Made by a program: the position numbers and the translations under genes | Notes under the pieces: model-generated | Database searches by the model: none | What the model was told of the DNA's origin: nothing | What the model saw: the letters and a program-made list of their open reading frames with translations, nothing else | From: Neptuniibacter caesariensis | GTDB taxonomy: Bacteria; Pseudomonadota; Gammaproteobacteria; Pseudomonadales; Balneatricaceae | NCBI RefSeq assembly: GCF_000153345.1 | Contig: NZ_CH724125.1 | Location: forward strand, 980,816-1,044,815 | DNA length: 64,000 nucleotides | Reading direction: 5' to 3' | Shown here: one piece after another, positions 44,077-54,040 of the stretch | Numbering within the stretch: the stretch's first letter is position 1 | How the letters are laid out: every line of letters starts with the position of its first letter

Positions 44077-45298
44077 ACAGACAACAGCCATTACCCGCAT
44101 CAAGCAACCCACCTGGTTTGAACAAAAGTTGCTTAATCGTCTTGAGGCACAACTTGATAACTCATGCGGCACATTACAGCTGACCCTCCCCAGTGGCTAC
44201 CAATGTTCACTTGGATCGGGTTCTCCCCATGCAGATGTTAAGTTGAATAATTTTAAACCCCTAGTGCGCCTGTACCTTGGGGGGATTAACGGATGGTCTG
44301 AAAGCTATCTGGCTGGCGAGTGGGAGTGCAGAGATCTGACCCAGTTAGTCAAATGGGCTCTAGCCTATGAAGAACAACTCGGTGATTTTTCAAAGGCAAG
44401 TATCGTTACCCGCACCTTACACAATCTCTACCACCGTCGCAGAGATAACACCCGTAAAGGCAGTCGAAAAAATATCGCGGCCCATTACGACCTGGGTAAC
44501 GATTTCTATAAACATTGGCTCGATCAAAGTATGACTTATTCATCGGCTTTGTATCAGTCGGAAGACGAACCACTCCATCTTGCTCAACAAAACAAATACG
44601 CTCGTATTCTGGAATTACTCGAAGCAGAAGATGATCATCATGTTGTAGAGATTGGTTGCGGCTGGGGGGGCTTTGCCCTGAAAGCCAGCACCGAGCATAA
44701 CCTCAAGGTTCATGGCATCACTCTCTCTAAAGAACAGTTGAGCTGGGCACAGAACAAAGTTAAAGACGCAAAGATGGACGACCGAGTTCATCTAAGCCTT
44801 ACCGATTACCGTGATCTGAACCATCAATATGACGGGGTTGTGTCTATTGAAATGTTCGAAGCAGTAGGAGAAGCCCATTGGGATACTTACTTTGAAACCC
44901 TAAAAAAGGTGCTTAAACCTGGTGGCAATGCCGTTTTACAGGTCATCACTATCGAAGATGAGCGCTTTGAAAGCTACCGTAATCAGGCCGACTTCATTCA
45001 ACGCTATGTATTCCCTGGAGGTATGTTACCTAGCGTCTCTATCCTTAAAGATAAGATCGAGGAACATGGTTTCACGCTGAAAAAACACCAGCTCTTCGGT
45101 AAAGATTACGCCCGTACATTGCGTGAATGGTATCGGGATTTTGAAAACTCCTGGGATCAGATTCGGCCACAAGGTTTTGATGAAACTTTTTACCGCCTGT
45201 GGCGTTACTATCTTGCTTACTGTGAAGGTGGTTTTGAACACGGCTCTATTGATGTCGGCCTATACGTACTGGCTCATAAAGATGAGCAATACAGTTGA
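44063..45298 (+). CDS. cfa: Cyclopropane-fatty-acyl-phospholipid synthase family methyltransferase (Cfa/UfaM-like)
   Basis: SAM-dependent methyltransferase acting on double bonds of membrane phospholipid acyl chains, giving cyclopropane or methylated (furan-fatty-acid precursor) chains. SAM motif VEIGCGWGGFALKA near residue 196, the preceding AHYDLGNDFYKHWLD block near 142, and the catalytic GGNAVLQVITIEDERF region near 292 are present. 411 aa. Overlaps DUF1365 by 14 bases. With a ChrR-type regulator next door, the UfaM reading (photo-oxidative lipid protection) is at least as likely as classic Cfa. Confidence 0.9.
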   Translation: MKACEQTTAITRIKQPTWFEQKLLNRLEAQLDNSCGTLQLTLPSGYQCSLGSGSPHADVKLNNFKPLVRLYLGGINGWSESYLAGEWECRDLTQLVKWALAYEEQLGDFSKASIVTRTLHNLYHRRRDNTRKGSRKNIAAHYDLGNDFYKHWLDQSMTYSSALYQSEDEPLHLAQQNKYARILELLEAEDDHHVVEIGCGWGGFALKASTEHNLKVHGITLSKEQLSWAQNKVKDAKMDDRVHLSLTDYRDLNHQYDGVVSIEMFEAVGEAHWDTYFETLKKVLKPGGNAVLQVITIEDERFESYRNQADFIQRYVFPGGMLPSVSILKDKIEEHGFTLKKHQLFGKDYARTLREWYRDFENSWDQIRPQGFDETFYRLWRYYLAYCEGGFEHGSIDVGLYVLAHKDEQYS

Positions 45299-45717
45299 AT
45301 AACTTAAGGCACATTACCACTCAACATCGGGTATTTGGCTATTCAGGACTGATACCCTTTGTTGGCTTCTCGCTCTACCTGATCCTGATTGATGATTCTT
45401 GGCAAGACTGGCTGATCAGTTATGCTGCTTTGATTTTTTCTTTTCTTGGTGGAATTCTCTGGGCGTTTTCATTAAACGGGTCAACTCCAAGGCATTGCAG
45501 CTGGGTTTCTATTGGTGCCATGCTTTGGGCCTGGCTTTGGTTAGTATGTAACCCTCAAGGTCAATTGATCATCGCTGCCTTTTCATTTGTAGCGCTGTGG
45601 TTATATGAACGACACTATCTGCTAGACATATATCCTGAATCCTTCTTCAGATTAAGAACTCACTTAAGCTTAACTGCTGCTACCAGTTTATTACTAAGCG
45701 GAATATTCATTGAGTGA
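45295..45717 (+). CDS. DUF3429-family membrane protein
   Basis: Small integral membrane protein of 140 aa with four to five predicted helices; GYSGLIPFVGFSLYL near residues 15-29 is typical of DUF3429. The start is a TTG that shares bases with the upstream stop (TTGA), and no other initiator lies near, so translation is coupled. Function unknown; other members also lie beside Cfa or photolyase genes. Confidence 0.82.
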   Translation: MNNLRHITTQHRVFGYSGLIPFVGFSLYLILIDDSWQDWLISYAALIFSFLGGILWAFSLNGSTPRHCSWVSIGAMLWAWLWLVCNPQGQLIIAAFSFVALWLYERHYLLDIYPESFFRLRTHLSLTAATSLLLSGIFIE

Positions 45718-47258
45718 TGGGTAACACTGTGCGCAATCTATGCCTGATTCTCGGTGATCAGCTAAACCATGACAGTCTGATATGGGAGGATTTTGATCCA
45801 GCACTAGATGAAGTACTGATGATCGAGACAGTCGATGAATCAAACCAACCGCCCTCAAATAAACAAAGAACCGTACTATTTATCAGCGCAATGCGCCATT
45901 TCTCACAAGAGTTGCGGGAAAAAGGGTTTAAGGTCAACTACTTCACTCTGCGCGATCGGATTAACTCACTCAACGAAGGCATCGATTGTGTCTTAGCAAC
46001 AAAAACCGTCAGCCAGATTAAGATGGTTCTTCCTGGAGAGAAACGGGTTTTAGACACGCTGAGTTTGCAGATTAAAGGCCGGCAATTGTCGCTTCAGGTA
46101 CTGCCGGACAATCACTTCATGACAGAACCTGGTGAGTTTCAACACTGGCTCAAAGATAAGAAACAACCGCGAATGGAGTACTGGTATCGCTATTTAAGGA
46201 AGAAACACAATATTCTTATCAACGATTTCGGCAAGCCAGAAGGAGAAAAGTGGAACTTCGACGCAAGTAACCGACGTCCCTTTGGCAAAAAAGGTCCTCC
46301 GACACCCGGGAACCACCCTGATATCACTCCGGACAATATGACGCTAGAAGTTATTGATGAGATAAATACTCTGATTCCTGATCTTCCTGGTTCTTTAAAC
46401 AGTTTTGAGTGGCCGGTTTGTCGCAAACAAGCGCTTAGCTTACTTGACTCATTCATCTCTGATCGCCTTCCTCTCTTTGGCGATTTTCAGGATGCCATGT
46501 GGCAACAGGAACCGTTCCTAAACCATTCATGGCTTTCATCCTCGCTCAATCTTAAATTACTTCACCCCTGGGAAGTCATAGAGGCGGCTATTCAGGCGTA
46601 TAAAAATGGTAATGCTCCACTTAATGCAGTTGAGGGGTTTATCAGGCAAATTCTGGGCTGGAGAGAATATGTCCGTGGCTTGTACTGGACTTACAGTCAG
46701 AAATGGGAGCAGATGAACGCCTTAGAACATCACAGGGATCTACCCGCTTTTTACTGGAATGGCGATACAAAGATGAACTGTCTTAGAGAGTCTATATCCC
46801 AAGTCCTGGAAAAAGGTTACGGCCATCATATTCAGCGCCTTATGGTAACCGGGTTATTTGCCCTTCTATACGGTGCTGACCCGCAGCAGGTACACCGCTG
46901 GTACCTTGGTATGTACGTAGATGCGGTTGCCTGGGTCGAGGTTCCAAATACATTGGGAATGAGTCAGTTCGCTGATAATGGAATCCTCGCCTCAAAGCCC
47001 TATATTGCCAGCGGCAACTATATCAACCGGATGTCTAACTATTGCGAACACTGCCCTTACTCCCCCAAAGTTGCCCACGGTGAGAATGCCTGCCCATTCA
47101 CAACCTTGTACTGGGCATTTGTTGCAGATAAGCAGGATATTTTAGAAGGCCACCCGCGTCTCAGCATGCAGGTGAAGCACTGGTATAACAAACCTGAAAA
47201 AGAAAGAAACGAAATACTGAAAAACCGTGAACACTTAATATCTACATTAAGCATTTAA
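45717..47258 (+). CDS. cryB: Fe-S cryptochrome/photolyase (FeS-BCP, CryB/PhrB-A type)
   Basis: Iron-sulfur bacterial cryptochrome/photolyase, the prokaryotic (6-4) photolyase lineage, binding FAD, a lumazine antenna and a 4Fe-4S cluster. The four cluster cysteines are visible: C in MNCLRES, 88 residues later CEHC (two Cys, 3 apart), then 13 residues on C in ENACPF. These spacings (88, 3, 13) equal those I recall for Rhodobacter CryB. N-terminal LILGDQLNHDS near 11. 513 aa. The start codon shares the A of the previous TGA stop (TGATG). Confidence 0.94.
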   Translation: MGNTVRNLCLILGDQLNHDSLIWEDFDPALDEVLMIETVDESNQPPSNKQRTVLFISAMRHFSQELREKGFKVNYFTLRDRINSLNEGIDCVLATKTVSQIKMVLPGEKRVLDTLSLQIKGRQLSLQVLPDNHFMTEPGEFQHWLKDKKQPRMEYWYRYLRKKHNILINDFGKPEGEKWNFDASNRRPFGKKGPPTPGNHPDITPDNMTLEVIDEINTLIPDLPGSLNSFEWPVCRKQALSLLDSFISDRLPLFGDFQDAMWQQEPFLNHSWLSSSLNLKLLHPWEVIEAAIQAYKNGNAPLNAVEGFIRQILGWREYVRGLYWTYSQKWEQMNALEHHRDLPAFYWNGDTKMNCLRESISQVLEKGYGHHIQRLMVTGLFALLYGADPQQVHRWYLGMYVDAVAWVEVPNTLGMSQFADNGILASKPYIASGNYINRMSNYCEHCPYSPKVAHGENACPFTTLYWAFVADKQDILEGHPRLSMQVKHWYNKPEKERNEILKNREHLISTLSI

Positions 47259-47347
47259 CGAATCCACCTGATTGTACGTAACTCTCTTTCTCAGCAATGA
47301 GATAGTGGCAATGCGGTTCTTTAAGCCCCCCCCCAACGAGCGCCTCT

Positions 47348-50300
47348 TCAGCCTATCGGGTTGATTTGATCAATGACCACATTTATCGCTGCTAAATTAT
47401 GGCTCGGAAGCGCCCTCATTTCGCTCATTAACTGCTTGTAATGCTCATTATTTTGCAGCGCAGCTATAACATTCGGGTTGGGCGGCAAAGTCATATGCTT
47501 TAAAGCACGTTGTCTAACCGCTAAATCTATATTATGTGTCAGTGTCTCTTTAGCTTTTCGGTACCAATGATCGTAATTTGGCACGCACGCTATATAGCGG
47601 CGTAGCCAAAATAGATCCAGTTCGCTATTCAAGTTGAAGTAAACCTTAGCCACCTCTGCCATTTCAGAGATACTGCCCTCAGCAATCAGGGAGATATCGA
47701 GAACATTGAATAAGTAATCTATCGCAACGAGCTGTTTCGCCAGCTCTACAGATACCCCTTGTTCAACAAGCTCAACGATTGAATTCTGATAAGTATCAGT
47801 TTCGTTCTCACCCAGGAAGTCTTCTAAATGTTGCTGAACATATTCAACCCAGGGACGGTATTTCTCAATAACGCTACGGGTATCAAACTGGCTTGACTCA
47901 TGGTTTAACAACCATTGTGCAGCCCTCTCCATAGGAAAATGCAATTTCAATAACAGTTCCATCTGCAAGCTATTCGGCACATCGAAACCCAGCCTTTCTA
48001 TGTTCTGTTCCAATTCTGAAGTTGAGAAAATCTCACGGGCTGCGATGTGAGACTTCACCCATAAAGCGGCATCGGTATCTTTTACCCCGAGCAGATTATT
48101 GCAAAATGTTGAGCCCATTCGGTTAGCTATCTGATTAGTGATTTGAGCAGCCAGAATTTGTTTCGCCAGTGGATGAGTAAGAATATGCTCCGCGTACTTT
48201 TCCCGGAGTATTTGGGGAAAGTAAGCAAGCAGTTTACTCTGTATCAGTTCATCATCAATCAGATCGGAGTCAGCTAGCTTATTGAATAAGTAGGTTTTAC
48301 TGTAAGCGAGCAATATCGAGATTTCAGGGCGAGTCAGCCCTTGTCTGGTCTTAACCATCTTAGATATAGAACTGTTATCTGGTAATCCCTCAAGCTCCCG
48401 ATTGAGTAATCCTTTTTGCTCAAGCAGGTTAATTAATTGAGCATGCTTATCGATAAACAGTTCAGAAGTATGGTTGGATTGACTCAGCATCTTGCTTTGC
48501 TGGAAATTGTTTTGCAAAACCAGGGTAGATACATCCCCAGTCATCTCTTCGAGTAACAGGTTCCTTTCTTCCTGGTCGATAACCCCTTCATCCTGCAACT
48601 GCTTGAGTAGGATCTTAATATTTACTTCGTGATCTGAACAATCAACCCCACCCGAGTTATCAATGGCATCAGTAGTGATCAAACCGCCATTTCGAGCAAA
48701 CTCCACCCTTGCCGCTTGGGTCAGCCCTAGATTTCCTCCTTCGACAATGATTCGTGCCCCTAACTCATGAGCATCAATTCGCAGTGAATCATTTGCCCTG
48801 TCAGCCACCTCCTCATTACTCTCGTCACTGCCTTTAATATAAGTTCCTATCCCCCCATTCCAAAGAAGGTCTACCTTGGCGCAGAGAAGCTTCTGAATAA
48901 GTTCATCTGGAGTTAACGAAGTTACAAAAGGCGGCAAATTACAGAGTGACCGTATCTGATTGGTTAACGAGACTTTCTTAGAGGCCCTCGAAAATACGCC
49001 ACCACCAGTAGAGATGAGTTCAGGGGAGTAGTCTTCCCAACTTGAATGCGGCTTATCAAACAAACGTTGTCGTTCGTTATAACTGACCTCTGCATCAGGA
49101 GTGGGATCGATAAAAATATGTTGATGATTAAAAGCAGCTACTAAGCATATGTGCTTTGACAGCAGCATCCCGTTGCCAAATACGTCACCAGACATGTCTC
49201 CAATACCCAGAACAGTAAAGGGATCCTGATCACAATCAATCCCAACCTCTCTAAATAGCCTTTGGGTCGATTGCCATGCTCCTCGGGCAGTAATACCCAT
49301 CTTCTTATGGTCGTAACCATTGCCACCACCCGAGGCAAAAGCATCACCAAGCCAGAATTCATATGCTTCGGCCACTGAATTAGCAACGTCAGACAGGATA
49401 GCTGTTCCCTTATCCGCTGCAACTACCAGATAGGGATCATCATCGTCATAGCGGATAAGGTCAGCGGGTATCACCTCACCCGCTTTTATATTATCGGTAA
49501 TGTCTAAAAGCGCAGCAATAAATTCAGAATAGCGGACAGCCAGGCATTCTCGACCACCTTGTTTGATAACAAAGCCGCCTTTAGCACCGACTGGAACGAT
49601 GACAGAATTTTTTACCATCTGTGCTTTTACCAGCCCCAGAACCTCTGTCCGATAGTCCTCTTTTCTATCCGACCAACGCAATCCCCCGCGAGAAACTCTT
49701 CCACCGCGCAGATGCACGCCTTCAATACGAGAGCTATAAACAAATGTTTCATACTCTGGTGCAGGTTGAGGGATATTGATAATTTCAGCCGGTCTAAGCT
49801 TGAAGCTCAACGCTTTAGGGATCATGTGATTAGGAGAGGACTGAAAGAAATTGGTCCTAATCATACTGAGTAAAACCGATAGGCAACTCCGCATGATCTG
49901 GTCGTCATCACGACCACTAATGGTTTCCATCTCATCTTTGATAGTTAATCTTAACTTATGAATAACATCATGACGTTCACTGTTGGAGGCTTTGTATTCA
50001 GGATCAAATTTAATATGGAAAAGCTTAACCAGCAAACCTGTTACACTGGGGTAACTGACTAAGGTAGAGTCAATGCGTTGTTGGCTATATGGAACGCAGA
50101 TTTGCAGCAAATACCTAACAGTAGCTCGCAGCAAAGCGATATCTTGAAGCTGTATAGCTGGCATCGAAATAAGTTGATTTAGTCCATCGTTCTCATATTC
50201 ATGCTTTAACACCGCTACAAATAGGTTGATAAAATTACTCTGCAATCCTGAATCATTAGATAAATCCCCACTCTCAGTGCCTAGTTTTAGGCGGATAACC

Positions 50301-50536
50301 CAATATCCTCTCTCCTTATCCAGTTCATAATTAGCAGTAATAACATCTGAACCCATGTTTTCCAAAACAGGCAGTACCTTTGAGAGGGGGACCAATGGTC
50401 CCAAACCCTGAATACAGAATTCCAAAGGATCATCTTCAGAGATAGCACTAAACCAGCACTTTTTAATCTCGAAGCTCTGCGGTTCACTGCCATTGCCTTT
50501 GATGCTTTTAGCGATTTTTTTATTCTTCGAGTTCAT
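47348..50536 (-). CDS. NAD-specific glutamate dehydrogenase, N-terminally short form
   Basis: Large-type NAD-glutamate dehydrogenase (glutamate to 2-oxoglutarate plus ammonium). Catalytic blocks are present: GGLRWSDRKEDYRTEVLGL (residues about 282-300), VPVGAKGGF, IGDMSGDVFGNG near 462, LLWNGGIGTY near 575, IVEGGNLG near 620. At 1062 aa it lacks about 500 N-terminal residues (the ACT-like region) found in the common bacterial GDH180 class of about 1600 aa. AGGATA eight bases before the ATG, and no coding remnant upstream, argue for a real start. The catalytic and C-terminal helical parts look intact. Confidence 0.9.
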   Translation of the reverse strand: MNSKNKKIAKSIKGNGSEPQSFEIKKCWFSAISEDDPLEFCIQGLGPLVPLSKVLPVLENMGSDVITANYELDKERGYWVIRLKLGTESGDLSNDSGLQSNFINLFVAVLKHEYENDGLNQLISMPAIQLQDIALLRATVRYLLQICVPYSQQRIDSTLVSYPSVTGLLVKLFHIKFDPEYKASNSERHDVIHKLRLTIKDEMETISGRDDDQIMRSCLSVLLSMIRTNFFQSSPNHMIPKALSFKLRPAEIINIPQPAPEYETFVYSSRIEGVHLRGGRVSRGGLRWSDRKEDYRTEVLGLVKAQMVKNSVIVPVGAKGGFVIKQGGRECLAVRYSEFIAALLDITDNIKAGEVIPADLIRYDDDDPYLVVAADKGTAILSDVANSVAEAYEFWLGDAFASGGGNGYDHKKMGITARGAWQSTQRLFREVGIDCDQDPFTVLGIGDMSGDVFGNGMLLSKHICLVAAFNHQHIFIDPTPDAEVSYNERQRLFDKPHSSWEDYSPELISTGGGVFSRASKKVSLTNQIRSLCNLPPFVTSLTPDELIQKLLCAKVDLLWNGGIGTYIKGSDESNEEVADRANDSLRIDAHELGARIIVEGGNLGLTQAARVEFARNGGLITTDAIDNSGGVDCSDHEVNIKILLKQLQDEGVIDQEERNLLLEEMTGDVSTLVLQNNFQQSKMLSQSNHTSELFIDKHAQLINLLEQKGLLNRELEGLPDNSSISKMVKTRQGLTRPEISILLAYSKTYLFNKLADSDLIDDELIQSKLLAYFPQILREKYAEHILTHPLAKQILAAQITNQIANRMGSTFCNNLLGVKDTDAALWVKSHIAAREIFSTSELEQNIERLGFDVPNSLQMELLLKLHFPMERAAQWLLNHESSQFDTRSVIEKYRPWVEYVQQHLEDFLGENETDTYQNSIVELVEQGVSVELAKQLVAIDYLFNVLDISLIAEGSISEMAEVAKVYFNLNSELDLFWLRRYIACVPNYDHWYRKAKETLTHNIDLAVRQRALKHMTLPPNPNVIAALQNNEHYKQLMSEMRALPSHNLAAINVVIDQINPIG

Positions 50537-51001
50537 AATATTATCCTGCTGCTTTTACGCGCTCACTATCACCCAGCCCTAAAGTACTATTACCAATGTG
50601 ATAGATTGCTTAATTCTTTTATCAACAAGATATCAATTGCAATATAAATGCCAACCGACTTAAGAGAATAAAATCAGTGTTTAACAGCAATATAATTATC
50701 AAAAAACCATATCCAGTTTTTTAAAATGGACAATTTTGACGCAAAACAATTTACTTATTGAGTCAAAAACGACACATGCAAAACAAAAAAATGCAGGACT
50801 AAATAGTCCTGCATAAAGTGGAGTTATATAAGCATTTACGGTCTTTCCTTTTTTAAAATACATAAACCCAAACGAGCTTACCAATAACAAACAATTATCA
50901 AGGTTAAAGTTTTTTGCTATCTGATAATTACCATCATCCAGTGTAACTTCTCACAGCTATACTATAGTGACTTATACGATTAAAACTGCGCAGGCTAGAT
51001 A
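50537..51001. other. 465-base intergenic region with an orphan minus-strand terminator
   Basis: AT-rich gap between divergent genes (gdh minus, SBP plus). A perfect minus-strand terminator lies at 50781-50814 although no minus-strand gene precedes it. TATACT within the palindrome CTATACTATAG (about 50958-50968) is a good -10 candidate for either strand. A 63-codon minus-strand frame (50699-50890) spans the terminator, lacks a ribosome binding site and is not convincing. Confidence 0.6.
50781..50814 (-). terminator. Intrinsic terminator facing the minus strand without a gene before it
   Basis: ATGCAGGACT and AGTCCTGCAT form a perfect 10-bp stem with a 4-base loop; on the minus strand it is followed by TTTTTTTGTTTT. 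It lies about 255 bases upstream of the gdh start, so it ends either a small RNA or a regulated gdh leader. Confidence 0.8.
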
Positions 51002-51712
51002 ATGAAGTTTTATGTAATAATTGGTATTTGGCTTTTGTTATTCACTCCAGAACAGCTCCATGCCTCATGTAGGCTTGAAGGCAAGATTCGAGTCGTAACC
51101 CAAAACTACCCTCCTTATGTCTATGAATGTTCAAATGAGCTATGCGGTATAGCTTATGAGAAAGTAAAAGCGACGCTGGAAGCCAACAATGCTGACTATG
51201 AAATTACTTCTCTCCCCTGGAAACGCGCTGTATCAGAGGTTAAGAACGGAAAGGCTGATGCGATCTTTACGATTTACAAAACGCCTGAGCGGAAGCAGTT
51301 TCTTGCCTATACAGCTCACCCATTGGTGAATCAAGTAGTCAACATTTACTCGATGAGCAATAAAAGTTATCTGGACATACTTAATTCTAAGATGAACATT
51401 GGCGTCGTAAATGGTTACAGCTATGGAAGCCACTTTGACAATATGAAAGGGTTTCTTGGTAACAGGATACTGACTGTTATAACACCTCAAAAGCTGAGCC
51501 AACTCTTAGAATCAGATAGGATCCAAGCCTTTGTAAGTGATGCCGCCGTACAAGAACACTACTTTAAAAGTGAAAAAATTAAAAACCTACAATCAAAATT
51601 CATTCAATTTGTTCCGAGCTATATAGCGTTTTCAAACAATGAAAACAGAGCATGCTTACTAGAACTCTTCAACAACTCGCTTAAAAACAAGAGCCAAGAT
51701 CAAACCCATTAA
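51002..51712 (+). CDS. Periplasmic substrate-binding-like protein (SBP_bac_3 type)
   Basis: 236-aa exported protein with a signal peptide (about residues 1-21, ends LHAS) and a type-3 solute-binding fold: IRVVTQNYPPYVYE near 29-42, LPWKRAVSEVKNGKADAIF near 69-87, YTAHPLVNQ near 103. Paired cysteines (C23, and C43/C48) may form disulfides. No transporter genes are adjacent; instead a chemoreceptor follows 195 bases downstream, so it could present a ligand to that receptor (inference). Confidence 0.8.
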   Translation: MKFYVIIGIWLLLFTPEQLHASCRLEGKIRVVTQNYPPYVYECSNELCGIAYEKVKATLEANNADYEITSLPWKRAVSEVKNGKADAIFTIYKTPERKQFLAYTAHPLVNQVVNIYSMSNKSYLDILNSKMNIGVVNGYSYGSHFDNMKGFLGNRILTVITPQKLSQLLESDRIQAFVSDAAVQEHYFKSEKIKNLQSKFIQFVPSYIAFSNNENRACLLELFNNSLKNKSQDQTH

Positions 51713-51907
51713 AAACAAACCCTGACAAAAAAAACTTATCAACCCAAATAAAATATTCGTATTGGTTGATAGATAACAACTCGACTAAGCTGTCAGAAAA
51801 CCTTCCGGAAGATGCGTTTAAAAAGAACCTGTAAAGATTTTGTCTATTAGGGATCGGGCCTATCTCTACATAAATGACTTTCAAATCATTTGAAAAGCGA
51901 GTAAACA

Positions 51908-53794
51908 ATGTTAAAGCTTACTTTAAAACACAAGCTTCTGTTTTTGGTCCTGATAACACTGGTTAGTATTTCGTATTTAGGCTACGTATCACTGAGCAAT
52001 TTATCAGAACAAAACGCTTCAGCGAAGAGAGTATCGGACCTAACTGCAACCGGTGATATGCTATCAACCCTTCAACTTGAACTGCTTTCTGCAGAAAACA
52101 GACTCGAAGAATTAAGACCTGGAGAGACCGATAAATTTCTGGGTGAAATAGTTACATTAAGCAATCGTTACCAATCCGAGCTAACAGAGAAGTCCACTTT
52201 ACATTCCGACCCTGAATTGAAAACAAAATTAGTGGAAGGGAAATCAATTTTCACCGAATATTCAGCAGCTTTGACTGCCCAGCTACTTGCAAAAGACAAA
52301 CTAGGCTTCGATAACGATTCAGGGATTTTAAAGCCGTTAACTATCGCAGCAAACGAGTTAAGAGATAAAATTTCCGTTTTCAGCATGTTCAAAGAGTCAT
52401 ATATTCTTAGCCGACAATTAGAAAAAGAGTTTCTTATTGAACCATCCAGAATAAATTCAGATAAATTTACCAATCAAATAAAGCAACTATCGTCAAAGAT
52501 TGATGACGCAGGTTTCAATGATAGCTTTGGCCGTTATATAGATGCCTACAGCGATCAAGCAAGGCAGCTAATCATAGCAGCTGAGGAACAGGCTCAAAGC
52601 CATAAAAAATTAAATACAATTAGGTCATCTTTTAAGGAACACATCTTAAATACACAGGGCTACTTAAAGGATGAATTACTAAACAAAGCTCGTCAGGAAG
52701 CAGAATCATCTACGGAGAAAACCAAATTAACAATAATTATTATCAGTGCAATTTTAGCTATATCAATCAGCTCTATAGTCGCCAAAATTGGTCTTTCTGC
52801 AGGTTTGACTCTAAGAAAGATAATATCTCAGGTTAACAAGATTGCTGCCGGCGATCTCTCTAAAAGGCTGAAGTTATCCAACAATAAAGCGGATGAGTTC
52901 TACCAGGTTTCCTATGCCGTCAACACAATGACTGACGATCTACGGACAATAATTCAGCAGGTATCAAGAAGCCAGTCAGACTTACAGCTGCAAAGTGAAG
53001 ATTTGTCTGAAGCTATACATACAATTGCCAAAAACAACAATATAGTATCGGATCAGTCCAACCATCTAGCCAGTGCTACTGAACAAATCAGCGCGACAAC
53101 AGAACAAGTTGCAAGTAGGGTTCAGAGCCTTCAGCAAGACAGTCAAAATGCCCATAACGCTGCTGTAAATGGTGGATCTATTATCAGTGACGCAATGGAA
53201 GCATTGAGCGATACGGCAATTGTGGTTGAAGCATCATCTCAGCAATTGGAAAAGCTACAACAGCACTCGCTGGATATAGATAAAGTACTTTTAATTATTA
53301 ATGACCTTGCTGATCAAACAAACCTTCTGGCACTTAATGCCGCTATAGAGGCCGCTAGAGCGGGTGAGGCAGGCAGAGGTTTCTCCGTTGTGGCTGATGA
53401 AGTCCGAACACTAGCTGAAAGCACCGTCAAAGCCACAGGTGAGATAACCGATACCGTCCGAGCGATACAGCATCAAACCGCTTCAGTTATTGATGTGATG
53501 AACAAAAGCACTAAAAGCATAGCCAAGGTAAAACGCCAGGGTAATGAAGCACAAGAAGCCGTCAAAGAGATTGAAAGCCAATCTCTGCAAACGCTGAATA
53601 CAAGCACTGAAATCACTGGTGCAGTTGATGAGGTGGCGAGTACAACCCGTGAAATGGCTGCCAATATGGATGAGATTGCACGTGGTGTTGAACAAAACGG
53701 TTGCATCTCAAATGCAATTGTAAGCTCTGCCGAAACCCTCAAAACCAATGCAGAGCAAATGGGTGAAATGACCAGGAAGTTTTCGTATCAATGA
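51908..53794 (+). CDS. Transmembrane methyl-accepting chemotaxis protein
   Basis: 628-aa chemoreceptor: membrane segment 1 at about residues 9-27, a helical periplasmic sensor of about 245 residues, membrane segment 2 at about 272-292, HAMP ([19 protein letters not shown] near 298-316) and the signalling domain with [19 protein letters not shown] near 467-485. The sensor is long enough for a two-layer helical bundle. No CheR-binding pentapeptide at the C-terminus. The upstream binding protein may supply its ligand. Confidence 0.93.
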   Translation: MLKLTLKHKLLFLVLITLVSISYLGYVSLSNLSEQNASAKRVSDLTATGDMLSTLQLELLSAENRLEELRPGETDKFLGEIVTLSNRYQSELTEKSTLHSDPELKTKLVEGKSIFTEYSAALTAQLLAKDKLGFDNDSGILKPLTIAANELRDKISVFSMFKESYILSRQLEKEFLIEPSRINSDKFTNQIKQLSSKIDDAGFNDSFGRYIDAYSDQARQLIIAAEEQAQSHKKLNTIRSSFKEHILNTQGYLKDELLNKARQEAESSTEKTKLTIIIISAILAISISSIVAKIGLSAGLTLRKIISQVNKIAAGDLSKRLKLSNNKADEFYQVSYAVNTMTDDLRTIIQQVSRSQSDLQLQSEDLSEAIHTIAKNNNIVSDQSNHLASATEQISATTEQVASRVQSLQQDSQNAHNAAVNGGSIISDAMEALSDTAIVVEASSQQLEKLQQHSLDIDKVLLIINDLADQTNLLALNAAIEAARAGEAGRGFSVVADEVRTLAESTVKATGEITDTVRAIQHQTASVIDVMNKSTKSIAKVKRQGNEAQEAVKEIESQSLQTLNTSTEITGAVDEVASTTREMAANMDEIARGVEQNGCISNAIVSSAETLKTNAEQMGEMTRKFSYQ

Positions 53795-53878
53795 AGCTAA
53801 CAAAGCCATCGACATGCTGATTTATATTCGAGAAGCTTTATAACGATTGATAACACGATTACATAACTTAAGGTTGCT

Positions 53879-53904
53879 TATCTCCGTACGGTCATACGGG
53901 GATA
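53879..53904 (+). terminator. Hairpin after the chemoreceptor gene
   Basis: TATCTCCGTA and TACGGGGATA pair over 10 positions (one T-G wobble) around CGGTCA. A short second hairpin (AGCC/GGCT) followed by TTTT lies directly after, so the pair may act as the terminator of the MCP gene. Confidence 0.5.
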
Positions 53905-54011
53905 GCCGCTTTAGGCTTTTAACTTTTATAACATATTAATTTTCACTCGAGCAGTTTTAATTCAATATAATCATAAAAGTCTTAAAACATCTGCAAATAT
54001 CAATTATTAAT

Positions 54012-54040
54012 AAAAAAATAGCGGCCTGAGCGGGCCGCTA
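54012..54040 (-). terminator. Intrinsic terminator for minus-strand transcripts
   Basis: TAGCGGCC and GGCCGCTA form a perfect 8-bp GC-rich stem; on the minus strand it is followed by seven T. It ends whatever is transcribed leftward from 54332, about 290 bases beyond the last stop codon of the sigma-factor operon. Confidence 0.8.

Noticed and set aside
47325-47335. Run of C residues between cryB and gdh (possible phase-variable tract)
   Set aside because: It lies between convergent stop codons, not in a promoter or coding region, so length change would have no obvious effect.
50699-50890. 63-codon minus-strand frame upstream of gdh
   Set aside because: It opens on a non-ATG codon, has no ribosome binding site and is translated across the terminator hairpin.
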